A stretch of 64,000 bases of DNA. Origin: Mycolicibacterium iranicum (lineage in GTDB: Bacteria; Actinomycetota; Actinomycetes; Mycobacteriales; Mycobacteriaceae). Below the pieces are notes generated by a model. That model did no database searches, was not told the DNA's origin, and worked only from the letters and a program-made list of their open reading frames with translations. Shown here piece by piece: positions 1 to 8,022 of the stretch. The stretch spans positions 1-64,000 of the forward strand of contig NZ_LQPC01000015.1 of NCBI RefSeq assembly GCF_002101705.1, written 5' to 3'. The translations under genes and the position numbers were made by a program. Position 1 is the stretch's first letter. The number at the start of each line of letters is the position of its first letter.

Positions 1-84
1 AGTTTGGCCATGCCCTACGAGGTGGGCGCCGCCGCCGCAGGCCCCGCCGACGGCGCCGCCCACCTCGTAGGGCATGGCCAAACT
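1..84. repeat. 28-bp perfect inverted repeat at the window edge
   Basis: Bases 1-28 are the exact reverse complement of bases 57-84, separated by a 28-base GC-rich loop. The right arm contains the ATG at 74 of the next gene and the end of whatever lies upstream: a frame ending in TAG at 68-70 reads a Pro-rich tail, as expected for a small antitoxin-like gene before an Rv0910 homologue. Because the left arm starts exactly at base 1, a fold-back artefact at a contig end is at least as likely as a real hairpin. Confidence 0.8.
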
Positions 85-505
85 CTCGGTCTCCGTCGAC
101 GTTCCGCTCCCGCCGGAGAAGGCATGGGAAGCCGCGTCGGATCTATCCCGGTACAAGGAGTGGCTGTCCATTCACCGGGTGTGGCGCTCCACGCTGCCCG
201 ACGTCATCGAGAAGGGCACCCAGATCGCCTCGATCGTCGAAGTGAAGGGCATGCCGAACCGGGTGCAGTGGACGGTCGTTCACTACAAGCCGCCGGAGGC
301 GATGACCCTCAACGGCGACGGCAAGGGCGGTGTCAAGGTCAAGCTGATGGGCAAGATCAAGCCCAGCGATCAAGGCTCTACCGTCATATTCGACATCCAT
401 CTGGGCGGGCCTGCGCTGTTCGGGCCGATCGGCATGGTGGTCGCGTCCGCGCTCAAGGGTGACATCCAGGAGTCGCTGAACCGCTTCAAGGCGGTCTTCT
501 CCTAG
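74..505 (+). CDS. SRPBCC-fold protein, Rv0910-like (putative TA toxin)
   Basis: This 143-residue protein resembles M. tuberculosis Rv0910 along its whole length. Shared stretches include the opening MAKLS, then VPLPPEKAW, VEVKGMPNR and GGPALFGPIGM. Rv0910 belongs to the START/SRPBCC (polyketide cyclase-like) fold with a hydrophobic ligand cavity, and databases call it the toxin of a putative pair with Rv0909; a toxic activity is not evident from the sequence. The expected upstream antitoxin gene is cut by the window edge. The ATG at 74 lies inside the terminal inverted repeat. A strong hairpin follows the stop. Confidence 0.85.
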   Translation: MAKLSVSVDVPLPPEKAWEAASDLSRYKEWLSIHRVWRSTLPDVIEKGTQIASIVEVKGMPNRVQWTVVHYKPPEAMTLNGDGKGGVKVKLMGKIKPSDQGSTVIFDIHLGGPALFGPIGMVVASALKGDIQESLNRFKAVFS

Positions 506-510
506 ATCGC

Positions 511-566
511 GAGCAGACACGAACTCGCACGATCCCCGCATGGATCGTGCGAGGTTGTGTCTGCTC
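511..566. terminator. Bidirectional hairpin between convergent genes
   Basis: Arms 511-535 and 542-566 are 25 bases each with only two mismatches and a 6-base loop. The hairpin sits just after the stop of the plus-strand SRPBCC gene and just beyond the stop of the minus-strand gene ending at 587, the usual place for a shared terminator. There is no U-tract, as is common in mycobacteria. Confidence 0.75.
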
Positions 567-586
567 GCCGTACGGACGATGTCTGA

Positions 587-1249
587 TCAGAGCACAAATG
601 CCGCCAGCGCTGCGTCGATCTCAGTCTCGCCGGAGATGACGTCGAACGTCGTGCCCGCGGTCTGCGGTGCATCCAGCACCGCGACCAGCACGGCGGCGAC
701 GTCGGCGCGTGGGATGCTGCCGCGGCCGGTATGTTCGGCGATCGTCACTTTCCCGGTGGCATCGTCGTCGGTGAGCTGACCGGGGCGCACGATCGTCGCG
801 AGAAGCTCGGTACGCGAACGGATCACGTCGTCGGCGGCGCCTTTGGCCCGCAGGTAGGTGACGAAGACGTCCTCGTCGTCCTCGACGGGGATGTCGGCGT
901 CGGCGCCCATCGCCGAGATCATGACGTAGCGCTGCACTCCGGCCGCCTCGGCGGCATCGGCCAGCAGGATCGCGGCATCGCGGTCGACCGTCTCCTTGCG
1001 CGCGGCGCCGCTACCGGGTCCTGCGCCGGCGGCGAAGATCACCGCGTCCGCTTCGCGCAGATGCGTCGAAACAACGCCGTTGGTGGTGTTCTCCAGGTCG
1101 ACCACGATCGGCTCCGCACCGGCCACGCGAACTTCATCGGCGTGGTCGGGATTGCGGATGATGCCTGCCACCGAGTCGCCCCGCGCCGAGAGCAGGGCCG
1201 AGGTGAGGAGTGCGATCTTGCCGTGCCCTCCGGCGATGACGACGCGCAT
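587..1249 (-). CDS. NAD(P)-binding SDR-like protein
   Basis: The 220-residue product opens with the Rossmann motif MRVVIAGGHGKIA, the NAD(P)-binding pattern of atypical short-chain dehydrogenases (NmrA/SDR_a5-like). It continues with typical segments such as DAVIFAAGAG, YVMISAMGAD and IVRPGQLTDD. A longer frame continues upstream to 1675, but the motif itself supplies the start, and the ERG2-like gene ends only 5 bases upstream. It is the last gene of the operon that begins at 9388. The substrate is unknown; some members bind NAD(P) without a classic catalytic triad. Confidence 0.85.
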   Translation of the reverse strand: MRVVIAGGHGKIALLTSALLSARGDSVAGIIRNPDHADEVRVAGAEPIVVDLENTTNGVVSTHLREADAVIFAAGAGPGSGAARKETVDRDAAILLADAAEAAGVQRYVMISAMGADADIPVEDDEDVFVTYLRAKGAADDVIRSRTELLATIVRPGQLTDDDATGKVTIAEHTGRGSIPRADVAAVLVAVLDAPQTAGTTFDVISGETEIDAALAAFVL

Positions 1250-1254
1250 GCGGC

Positions 1255-1818
1255 CTACTTTCTTCGTCGCCGCACCAGCTTCGCGAACTCCACTGTCGAG
1301 CGGCGCACCGATTCGAACTCGAGCGACAACAACAATGTATCCACCATCGCGAAGGGGAGGGTGGTGGCCACCGCGCCGCGCCCGTATTCGAGGTGCCACG
1401 ACCCGGGGTGGATGGTCAAACCGCGGGCATGGCCGCGCTCGAGGCAGGTGCGCTCGCCGGGAAGCAGCGGCGGTAGCGGCACCGTGTCGTCGGATTCGAG
1501 GTCGTACGAGTCGATCCGCCCGGCCAGCAGAAACTTGTGGATGTCGACATGCTTGTACCTCCCCGAAAAACCCTGTGTGCCGGTGGGAGATCCGAAGATC
1601 ACGAGGTACTCGCGGGGCGTAAAGTAGAGAAACCGGACTTTTCCGAGGACACCGCCCGCCTTGCTGCCGACCCATCGACCAGGTCCGGGATCGACCAGGT
1701 CAGGGTATGCGGCGGCCACCAATTCGACGGTGCGAGGAATCAGCTCACTGCCCACCGGCAGCCCGACGACCTGCTTGACGACGCCATGCAGGACGTTTGG
1801 GTCGATCTTGTACTTCAT
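1255..1818 (-). CDS. ERG2 / sigma-1 receptor family protein
   Basis: This 187-residue protein aligns with the core of human sigma-1 receptor and fungal ERG2 (sterol C8 isomerase). The repeated landmarks are YLVIFGSPTGTQGFSGRY (71-88), PGERTCLERG (120-129), WHLEYGRGAV (141-150) and LPFAMVDTL (154-162). Glu144 in EYGRG matches the ligand-contacting glutamate (E172) of the human receptor; the partner aspartate (D126) is not clearly aligned. The N-terminal membrane helix of the eukaryotic proteins is absent. A role as a sterol or hopanoid-like double-bond isomerase or lipid-binding protein is inferred from the family. It lies in an operon with a P450 and two oxidoreductases. Confidence 0.85.
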   Translation of the reverse strand: MKYKIDPNVLHGVVKQVVGLPVGSELIPRTVELVAAAYPDLVDPGPGRWVGSKAGGVLGKVRFLYFTPREYLVIFGSPTGTQGFSGRYKHVDIHKFLLAGRIDSYDLESDDTVPLPPLLPGERTCLERGHARGLTIHPGSWHLEYGRGAVATTLPFAMVDTLLLSLEFESVRRSTVEFAKLVRRRRK

Positions 1819-1913
1819 CTTTCGAACTCTAGGGAGCGGCCGGTCACGCCGACGCCGCGGTCAGCGGCCATGGGCAGGTCGCTGTACAGCATGTGGGGCA
1901 GTGCGCCGATCAT
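1815..1913 (-). CDS. Possible 32-residue coupled small ORF
   Basis: This short frame begins at ATG 1913 and ends in a TGA that overlaps the ATG of the ERG2-like gene (ATGA). It fills most of the 108-base gap between the two neighbouring operon genes. I see no clear ribosome-binding site and recognise no family. It may serve only to couple translation, or be chance. Confidence 0.25.
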   Translation of the reverse strand: MIGALPHMLYSDLPMAADRGVGVTGRSLEFER

Positions 1914-1926
1914 GAGAGGTTCGTCT

Positions 1927-2985
1927 TCATCCGCGCACCAGCCCGCGGGGTCGGATGAGGCCGAGGTCCAGATGGTTGAGCCATCCCGGCGGTGCGTCAC
2001 ATACGTCGGGAATTGCGTTGATCGCCCCCATGGCCGTCCAGTTGTACCCGGGATGAGTCATGGTTCCGTCGGGTTGCCGCACACCTTTGAGGGTCAGTTC
2101 GGTTGGTGGGTCGCCTTCGATCACGATCTCGTAGCGCGTCTCGCCCCAGTCCCACGGTGGGTCAAGACGGTCGGGCGCTGCGGTGAGGTAGACCGCGTGG
2201 AAGACGATCAGGGGTTTACCGCCGACCCACGCGGTCCACTCGTGACGCTGCGCGGCGACGGTCCCTGCCGGAATGGCTCCGCCGTCGTGCGGGACGTCCT
2301 CGACAGCGGTCGCGATGTCGACGTCAGCGGCCGTCACCTCGTCGATGGTGACGCCGAGGCCGTCGGCAATCATGTGCATGGACTGGGCAAAGAATGGCAA
2401 ACCGAGCCCGAGGAGCGTTGGCTCGGAAAGGAATTCGTCCTTGTCTTTACCGAAGCCCATCCAGTCGATGTGGTCCGGTGGGGCATCCTTGAGCACGTCG
2501 ACGACCTCGTATACGTGGATGGTGTCGACGCGGCTCATGACGCGCGCCAGCGTGAGCGGCAGGAGGTCGCCGGCGTAGCCGGGGTGGATGCCGCCGCCGA
2601 GGAAGGACGCCCCGCCCTCGTCACAGGCGGCCCGAATCAGTTCGGCGGACTCGCGGAAATCGGGTGAAGGGTGGAAAAAGCCGGCTGTTGTCACGACATT
2701 CTTGCCCGATCTCAGCAGCCGGCACACGGTGTCGACGTCCATGATGATCGGCGTGTAGAAGACGCAGTCGGCCTCGAGGGCGATCATGGCGTCGACGTCG
2801 TCGGACGCCGCGAGGCCGATCGGCGCGATGCCGGCGATTTGGCCCGCGTCCCTGCCGACCTTGTCCGCACTGTGCACCAGCACCCCGACGAGCTCGTAGG
2901 TCGGGTTGTCGGCGAAATGTCGCACACCGACCTGCCCGACATCACCTGTCATCCACTGGATCACTCGATATCGCCGCTCTACCAT
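1927..2985 (-). CDS. Dihydrodipicolinate reductase-like oxidoreductase (paralogue 1)
   Basis: The 352-residue product starts YRVIQWMTGDVGQVGVRHF, the N-terminal Rossmann pattern of the DapB/diaminopentanoate dehydrogenase-like family (TGNVG in relatives). Further landmarks are DAGQIAGI, DCVFYTP and GGGIHPGYAGDLLP. Members of this actinobacterial family are often next to SDR, P450 and acyl-CoA genes, and their substrates are unknown; lysine biosynthesis is unlikely. Two more copies are in the window at 9759 and 60442. It sits 34 bases after the P450 gene in the same operon. Confidence 0.8.
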   Translation of the reverse strand: MVERRYRVIQWMTGDVGQVGVRHFADNPTYELVGVLVHSADKVGRDAGQIAGIAPIGLAASDDVDAMIALEADCVFYTPIIMDVDTVCRLLRSGKNVVTTAGFFHPSPDFRESAELIRAACDEGGASFLGGGIHPGYAGDLLPLTLARVMSRVDTIHVYEVVDVLKDAPPDHIDWMGFGKDKDEFLSEPTLLGLGLPFFAQSMHMIADGLGVTIDEVTAADVDIATAVEDVPHDGGAIPAGTVAAQRHEWTAWVGGKPLIVFHAVYLTAAPDRLDPPWDWGETRYEIVIEGDPPTELTLKGVRQPDGTMTHPGYNWTAMGAINAIPDVCDAPPGWLNHLDLGLIRPRGLVRG

Positions 2986-3019
2986 GGCTTCCTAGCTTGT
3001 GGCTGGAGTTCCGCACGGA

Positions 3020-4237
3020 TCATCGTCGCAACCTCGTACCCGGTGTGAAGACGACAGGAACGGAACGGAACCCACGGGTGACGGAGTTGCCGTGGAACTT
3101 CGCTTCCGCGCCAGGGGCGAGAGTGAAGTCTGGCATCCGCAACAGCACTCGTTCCAGACCCACCTGAAATTCCAGTCGCGCGAGGTTGGAGCCGAGACAC
3201 CTGTGCACGCCCGCGCCGAAGCCGAGATGCCGGTTCTCCCTGCGGTCGAGGACGCACCGGCCGGCGTCGGGGAACTGCTGTTCATCGCGGTTGGCGGAGG
3301 CGTAGTTGACGATCACCGATTCGCCGGGACTGAACGTACAGCCGCTGAGTTCGACCTCCTTGGCGACGGTACGAGGGATGCCGTGGATCGATCCGGCGAA
3401 CCGGATGAACTCCTCGACCGCACGGGCGAGAAGTTCGGGTTCGTCGATCAGGCGGTCCCGCTCCGTTGGATTGGTGGCCAGATAGTGATAGGCGAATGAC
3501 ATTGCGCTGGCGGTCGTTTCGAGACCGGCCTGAACCAGCAGCATGGCATTGGAGACGACGTCGCCGAATGACAGCTTCTCGCCGTCGATCTCTGCGGAGA
3601 GCAGAACGTCGATCATGTCATCGCGTGACGGTTGCTCCAAGCGGGCGGTGACGGCGTCGCGCAGGTGCTGATACAAACCACCCCACGCCCCCATCCGCGC
3701 CTCCTCGGTCGCGCCGTTGAGGGCGGTGTCGGTCAGTTCGACGCACAGCGGAACGTCCTCGACTGGCATACCGAGCAGGTATTTGAAGAACACGATGCCG
3801 GGTTGTCGCCAGGCGACCTGGGCGAGGTCGCCGCAGCCATCTTCGATGAAATGGTCGATCAGGCGATCGGTTTCGGCGGCGATCTCCGGGCGCAGGGCTT
3901 TCATCCTGGCCGGGGAGAAGTAGGGGTTGAGGACCTTGCGGAACTTCTGCTGCCGTGGCGGGTCGAGGGTGATCACGAGATCACCGGCGAGCTGCTCGGC
4001 GCCCTCCGGTGTCGGATTGCTGGAGAAGTGCTCCCAGTCCTGAAGGATGCGCACGCATTCGTCGTAGCGGACCGCGACCCACGCGCCCGCCGGTGTCGCG
4101 CTCAGAAACGGTTTGTCGGTTCGGGCGAACGGGGACTTCTCGCGCATGACCGAGTACACGTCGTAGAGGACATCGTTGTCGGTGAAATCGGCGTGGCGCA
4201 GATCCCAGTTCTCGGCGTGCTGTTCCGGAGTGAGCAT
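3020..4237 (-). CDS. Cytochrome P450
   Basis: This is a soluble class I bacterial P450 of 405 residues. The I-helix oxygen-activation motif AGLETTAS, the K-helix ExxR in EEFIRF and the haem-binding loop FGAGVHRCLG (Cys near residue 347) are all intact. The redox partners are not encoded nearby. ATG 4237 overlaps the stop of the one-TM gene upstream (TGATG); a GTG at 4240, with better spacing to AGGGGA, is an alternative start. Its position in the operon suggests that it oxidises a lipid or terpenoid handled by the ERG2-like protein and oxidoreductases, but this is inference. Confidence 0.95.
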   Translation of the reverse strand: MLTPEQHAENWDLRHADFTDNDVLYDVYSVMREKSPFARTDKPFLSATPAGAWVAVRYDECVRILQDWEHFSSNPTPEGAEQLAGDLVITLDPPRQQKFRKVLNPYFSPARMKALRPEIAAETDRLIDHFIEDGCGDLAQVAWRQPGIVFFKYLLGMPVEDVPLCVELTDTALNGATEEARMGAWGGLYQHLRDAVTARLEQPSRDDMIDVLLSAEIDGEKLSFGDVVSNAMLLVQAGLETTASAMSFAYHYLATNPTERDRLIDEPELLARAVEEFIRFAGSIHGIPRTVAKEVELSGCTFSPGESVIVNYASANRDEQQFPDAGRCVLDRRENRHLGFGAGVHRCLGSNLARLEFQVGLERVLLRMPDFTLAPGAEAKFHGNSVTRGFRSVPVVFTPGTRLRR

Positions 4238-4653
4238 CACGGTGAATTCCCCTGTGCTGCTTCGCGAGCCTCCCTATCTTCATGAATCTTCACCAGTTCC
4301 CGGAACCCTATCCGGTTGTACTGGGGCACCGGCTGGATGCCCCACTCGTCCTGTGCGGTGTCCTTGCCCTCGGCGCCCTCGGGCGGGCCGAGCGCCGGGT
4401 AGGGCACCTGGCATTCCAGCTTGCCGTCGGAGTACCGGACTTTCAGAAGCTCGCTGCAGATCTCGGTGAGGCTCAGGGTGGGGTAGCCGTAATAGACCGC
4501 CATGAACGGCAGCGTGAACGCACCCTCGATGACGAGGGCGACCAGGCACACGAGCACCGCGCGCTTGATCCACTTGTGCATGCGGGCGTAGTACGGCGTG
4601 GTGCCGGGGGGAAGGTCCTCGGTCTTCTCCTGTGTGGTCTCTGGCGCAGTCAT
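4237..4653 (-). CDS. One-TM membrane protein with two-cysteine outer domain
   Basis: I do not recognise this 138-residue protein. It has a short polar N-terminus, one hydrophobic segment at about residues 32-55 ([19 protein letters not shown]), then a roughly 80-residue charged tail predicted to lie outside the membrane. The tail has two cysteines ([15 protein letters not shown]) that could form a disulfide. It lies 15 bases downstream of the six-TM protein gene and overlaps the P450 start, so it is probably a partner of the six-TM proteins. Confidence 0.75.
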   Translation of the reverse strand: MTAPETTQEKTEDLPPGTTPYYARMHKWIKRAVLVCLVALVIEGAFTLPFMAVYYGYPTLSLTEICSELLKVRYSDGKLECQVPYPALGPPEGAEGKDTAQDEWGIQPVPQYNRIGFRELVKIHEDREAREAAQGNSP

Positions 4654-4668
4654 GGTGTGCTCCTTCAG

Positions 4669-5394
4669 TCAGTCCGAGAAGATTTCGCGGTTGACGGTGT
4701 GCAGGTACGGAATCGCGAGGAAGGGGGTGATGTAGAAGATGTCGTAGAGCCACCAGCCGATGACCGGGAACACGGTGCCGGCGTAGCGCACATCGGCGTA
4801 CATCGTCATGTTGAACACGTAGAGGCACCAGATGAGCACGCCCATCCAGCAGGTGATGATCATCCACTGGTGGCCCCAGCGCTTCATCTGCAGGAAACCG
4901 ATCGCTGCGGCGCACCGCATCGCGAACACGGTGAGGATCATGCCGAAGACCATTGACTTCTCGCCCGGCCCCGCCGCGCCGCCGATCCATGCCTCGTTGT
5001 AGTGCCAGAAGTAGCCGGCGTCGAACATCGCGCCCCAGCCGACCATCAGCACCCGGTTGATGAGCGTGTGGTTGGCGACCAGGTCAAGGGCCCAACCGAG
5101 GCTGTTGAGCATGCCGTCGATCAGCGTCAGGTAGCCGATCAGCGTGACGATCATGGGACGGACGGACAGACCGGCCCGCAGCGCCTGGCGTTGCAACGCG
5201 ACTCCGCGTAGGAAGATCGGTAGACCGATGATGCCGGGCGCCCACATGCCCATCAGTGCGGCGCCTGCGATCATCCATTTGTCGGCGCGACGTTGAGCTG
5301 TGCGCGATTCATCGTGGTGCTCTTCGAGATTGACCGAACCGGACGGGACGCTGGCCTTGATTGTCGACTTCTGCTTCAGCAGAGGGAAATTCAC
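4669..5394 (-). CDS. Six-TM membrane protein (copy B) of the AAA+/VWA operon
   Basis: This 241-residue protein has about six hydrophobic helices after a charged N-terminus. GTG 5394 is chosen because it overlaps the TGA of the upstream microprotein and gives MNFPLL, matching MNLPTL in the paralogue at 8660-9388. The last 113 residues differ from that paralogue at about 14 positions. Polar residues unusual for membrane helices are shared: LDLVANHT, FDAGYFWHYNE, RWGHQW and YADVR. They could bind a metal or cofactor. I cannot place it in a known family; it is not a convincing PmoC/AmoC or AveC-type protein. Confidence 0.85.
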   Translation of the reverse strand: MNFPLLKQKSTIKASVPSGSVNLEEHHDESRTAQRRADKWMIAGAALMGMWAPGIIGLPIFLRGVALQRQALRAGLSVRPMIVTLIGYLTLIDGMLNSLGWALDLVANHTLINRVLMVGWGAMFDAGYFWHYNEAWIGGAAGPGEKSMVFGMILTVFAMRCAAAIGFLQMKRWGHQWMIITCWMGVLIWCLYVFNMTMYADVRYAGTVFPVIGWWLYDIFYITPFLAIPYLHTVNREIFSD

Positions 5395-5522
5395 AGCTCC
5401 CACCACCCCCGGGCAAAGGACATGTAGAGCTGGATTCCGAACATCGTGAGCAGGTAGCCATAGATGACGATCTGCAGAATGATGAGAGCCTTCTTGCGCT
5501 TGCGTTCCTTCTGGTCAACCAT
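5391..5522 (-). CDS. 43-residue membrane microprotein
   Basis: The frame ATG 5522 to TGA 5391 encodes 43 residues: a very basic start (MVDQKERKRKKA), one membrane helix (LIILQIVIYGYLLTMFGIQL) and a short end ARGWWEL. It starts 15 bases after the AAA+ gene and its stop overlaps the GTG of the six-TM gene (GTGA), so translation is probably coupled. The basic N-terminus predicts a cytoplasmic N-end. It is probably a small subunit or assembly factor of the membrane complex. Confidence 0.7.
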   Translation of the reverse strand: MVDQKERKRKKALIILQIVIYGYLLTMFGIQLYMSFARGWWEL

Positions 5523-5537
5523 GTCGACGATTCCTTC

Positions 5538-6344
5538 TTAGCGGTTCGGGCTCGGGCTGTCGGCGTCGGCGAGGCAGGCCGCTGCCACTTCGCGAAGACC
5601 TTCGGAGATGGCACCGTCACTCGACAGCGGGGCGAGGACGCACGCCTCGGCCGCTTCGAGTTCAGCGGCGCCCGCGGCGATCAGGTGTGCCGCGGTAACA
5701 AGGACGCGTGTCGACGGTGGTTCGAAATGGAACGCTTCGTCGGCCGTGCGGATGGCGTTGGCGCACCTCACCAGTCGCTGCGCGCTCGCCAGTCCGATGC
5801 CCGCTTCGGCGACGATCACCTCGGATTCGCGATCGGGCGAAAGGTACTGCATCGGCAGGGTGACGAACCGCTGCCGGAACGACGGCTTGAGTTCTTTGAG
5901 CGAGCTGCGGTAGGCCGGGTTGTAGGAGCAGACGAGCATGAATGTCTCGGGTGCCTGGACGACCTCGCCGGCACGGTCGAGATACAGGGTGCGCCGGTGA
6001 TCAGTCAGCGAATGCAGCACCGCCAGCGAGTCGTGCCGGGCCTCCACCACCTCGTCGAGGTAACAGATGGCACCCGCCTTGACAGCACGGGTCAGGGGCC
6101 CGTCGGTCCAGGTGACGTCACCGCCCGTCACCATGAATCGTCCCACCAGATCGGAGCTGGTCAGGTCGTCGTGGCAGCTGATCGTCACGACGGGTCGGCT
6201 CAGCAGCAGGCCCATGTGCTCGACCAGCCGGGTCTTGCCGCAGCCCGTGGGGCCGGTGAGCATCACCGGCAGACGCTGCCGGTAGGCCTGCTCGAACAGT
6301 TGCACCTCACTGCCGTTCGCGAGGTAGATGTCAGAGCTACTCAT
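5538..6344 (-). CDS. MoxR-type AAA+ ATPase, NorQ/CbbQ-like
   Basis: This 268-residue ATPase has Walker A GPTGCGKT (31-38), Walker B CYLDEV (94-99), the family stretch DGPLTRAVKAGA and sensor-like CSYNPAY. It is the length and layout of NorQ, NirQ and CbbQ, which with a VWA partner remodel or insert metal into a target enzyme (nitric oxide reductase, Rubisco). Its ATG overlaps the end of the VWA gene (ATGA), so the two are a matched pair. No NorB, NorC or Rubisco gene is present; the likely client is the six-TM protein or another operon product. Confidence 0.92.
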   Translation of the reverse strand: MSSSDIYLANGSEVQLFEQAYRQRLPVMLTGPTGCGKTRLVEHMGLLLSRPVVTISCHDDLTSSDLVGRFMVTGGDVTWTDGPLTRAVKAGAICYLDEVVEARHDSLAVLHSLTDHRRTLYLDRAGEVVQAPETFMLVCSYNPAYRSSLKELKPSFRQRFVTLPMQYLSPDRESEVIVAEAGIGLASAQRLVRCANAIRTADEAFHFEPPSTRVLVTAAHLIAAGAAELEAAEACVLAPLSSDGAISEGLREVAAACLADADSPSPNR

Positions 6345-7873
6345 GCTGCTACCAGCTCCCTGTGCACGTGAGCGAGAACGCGGGGTAGATCTTCGACGCG
6401 CCGAATACGTTGAGAACGTTTGGATCCGAACACTTCTGGAAGTGGGTCGACACGCACCGGACCGATGCCGACGTAGTACACGGAGACTCCGGCGTCATTG
6501 GCCTCGTCGACGGCGTGTGCGGCGTCCGCCCAGGCGTAGCGCCCCTCGTAGCCTTCGTCGGAAATCAGGCCGTCGCCGATGACGATCAGCAGACGTCGCT
6601 CCGAGGGCTGTGCCAGCAGCCTGCTTGTCAGGTGACGCAGCGGGGCGCCGAGGCGGGTGTACCCGGCCGTTGAGAGCCCGAGACTCCCCGGCGGGACAAA
6701 GCGCCGATCGGCGAAGTCCTTCAGGCAGTTGACCTCCACGCGGTGGCGGGTGTTCCCGGTGAAGACGAAGATGCCATGGCGCTCGCGCGCCGTTGTCATT
6801 GCGCGCGACAGGGCGTCGGCGCAGGCGAGTTCGAGCTTGAAGACCGACCCGCCGTGGACACCCAGCGAGGAACTGCCGTCGAGTAGGAGCGCGGTGGTGA
6901 CGTCGCGGTTGGCGGGAAGCAACTCACGAAAGATCCGTGGTTCGACGGCTTCTCCGGTGGTCACGTCGATGTAGTGGCCCACGTACTGGTCGACGTCTAT
7001 ATCGGAGCCGTCCTCCAACCGGTTCTTCATCGCGCGGTGGGTGTTCTTCTCGAACCACCTCCGGACATCGACGGCGATGGCACCGGGTTGGCCACCGGAA
7101 CCGTGGTGGGCACGTTCGAGTACCGCGACGTGGTCTGGCATGAAGCGTTCGGTCCACGCGTTCCATTCCGGGTAGGGGATACCAGGACGGTGGTCCGGGG
7201 TGATGTCGAGGTCATTGTCCTGGGGCCGGCTCGGCGGCGGCAGGTTCGGGTTCTTGATGCCCCCGTCGCCGCCGGCGGGAACCGAATGCGGTGCGGGAAC
7301 ACGCTTCTGATTGATCGTCCACGGAAGCCGTCCCAGCGTGCGGCGAAGCTTGTCGGTCAGGCTCTGCGGCGCGGTGTAGCCGCGCGGCAACGTCCCGACG
7401 ATCGGATGTGACGTCAGGGTTTGGCGGCTGCGCGCCAGTTCGACCGCGCGGTTGAGCATCTCCTTGGCGTCCATGTCGGGATCGGCGACATCGAGATCTG
7501 GCAGCAGGCGCCGAAGCTCGGGGAGCAGCCCGGGCCAGTTCGCCGAGACCCATCCGAGGGCGACACCGGCCTCGACGAGCGTGAGCGCGCTCAGCTCCCG
7601 TGCTGACAGCTCGTGGATGCGGTACTCGGTGATCCGGTCCTTCGACGGCGAACACTGCAGTGCGACAACGCATGTGAGAGATCGGCGCGTCCAGTCGCGG
7701 TCGGGCACGGGGTAGGGCACATGGACGACGTCGAGCAGGGAACTCAAGCCGAAGCCGCGGTGCTGCCCGCTCACGAGATGGGCACCGATCCGGCGCTGAC
7801 CGCTCAACGCCACCGCGGTGAGCGCGCAACTGCGCTCGATCGCCATGGCGTGCGTGTCGGAGAGTTCAGACAT
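6341..7873 (-). CDS. NorD/CbbO-like VWA-domain protein
   Basis: The 510-residue product has a C-terminal von Willebrand A domain with an intact MIDAS: DGSSS (332-336), the threonine region STAGYTRLG (401-409) and the acidic GDGL (433-436). The N-terminal 300 residues resemble the helical region of NorD/CbbO proteins. Such proteins work with a MoxR ATPase to activate a metalloenzyme. The start at 7873 (MSELSD) has GAGGA upstream; a longer frame to 7954 would overlap the upstream microprotein. It is stop-start coupled to the ATPase. Confidence 0.9.
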   Translation of the reverse strand: MSELSDTHAMAIERSCALTAVALSGQRRIGAHLVSGQHRGFGLSSLLDVVHVPYPVPDRDWTRRSLTCVVALQCSPSKDRITEYRIHELSARELSALTLVEAGVALGWVSANWPGLLPELRRLLPDLDVADPDMDAKEMLNRAVELARSRQTLTSHPIVGTLPRGYTAPQSLTDKLRRTLGRLPWTINQKRVPAPHSVPAGGDGGIKNPNLPPPSRPQDNDLDITPDHRPGIPYPEWNAWTERFMPDHVAVLERAHHGSGGQPGAIAVDVRRWFEKNTHRAMKNRLEDGSDIDVDQYVGHYIDVTTGEAVEPRIFRELLPANRDVTTALLLDGSSSLGVHGGSVFKLELACADALSRAMTTARERHGIFVFTGNTRHRVEVNCLKDFADRRFVPPGSLGLSTAGYTRLGAPLRHLTSRLLAQPSERRLLIVIGDGLISDEGYEGRYAWADAAHAVDEANDAGVSVYYVGIGPVRVDPLPEVFGSKRSQRIRRVEDLPRVLAHVHRELVAA

Positions 7874-7887
7874 CGCGGTGTGCGTCC

Positions 7888-7995
7888 TCAGAAGGTGCCG
7901 ATGTTGGAGAACATCCAGTACCAGAACCAGATGATGAGTCCGGTGCCGCCCCAAGCGGCCACGTAGCGCAATATCTCCCAGATCCAGCCGACCAC
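7888..7995 (-). CDS. 35-residue Trp-rich membrane microprotein
   Basis: GTG 7995 to TGA 7888 encodes 35 residues made almost wholly of one aromatic membrane helix (VGWIWEILRYVAAWGG, then LIIWFWYWMF). A good ribosome-binding site (GAGAGGA) lies 6 bases before the GTG. It sits between the TetR gene (27 bases) and the VWA gene (14 bases). With the 43-residue protein it forms a pair of tiny membrane proteins flanking the chaperone genes. No family recognised. Confidence 0.65.
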   Translation of the reverse strand: MVGWIWEILRYVAAWGGTGLIIWFWYWMFSNIGTF

Positions 7996-8022
7996 GTCAA
8001 TTCCTCTCGTGTTAACGGGTTT

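Noticed and set aside
587..1675. Long minus-strand frame fused to the NAD(P)-binding gene
   Set aside because: The upstream part overlaps the ERG2-like gene in another frame; the Rossmann motif gives a proper start at 1249.
4280..4990. Large open frames opposite or across real genes (also 23467-24000, 37452-37922, 45666-47303)
   Set aside because: They are rich in Arg, Ala, Gly and His, show no motifs, and lie over genes with clear homology; such frames are expected in GC-rich DNA.
5538..7873. Nitric oxide reductase or Rubisco activation genes
   Set aside because: The ATPase and VWA proteins fit NorQ/NorD and CbbQ/CbbO, but no NorB/NorC, CbbL or CbbS gene is in the window, so those names would be misleading.
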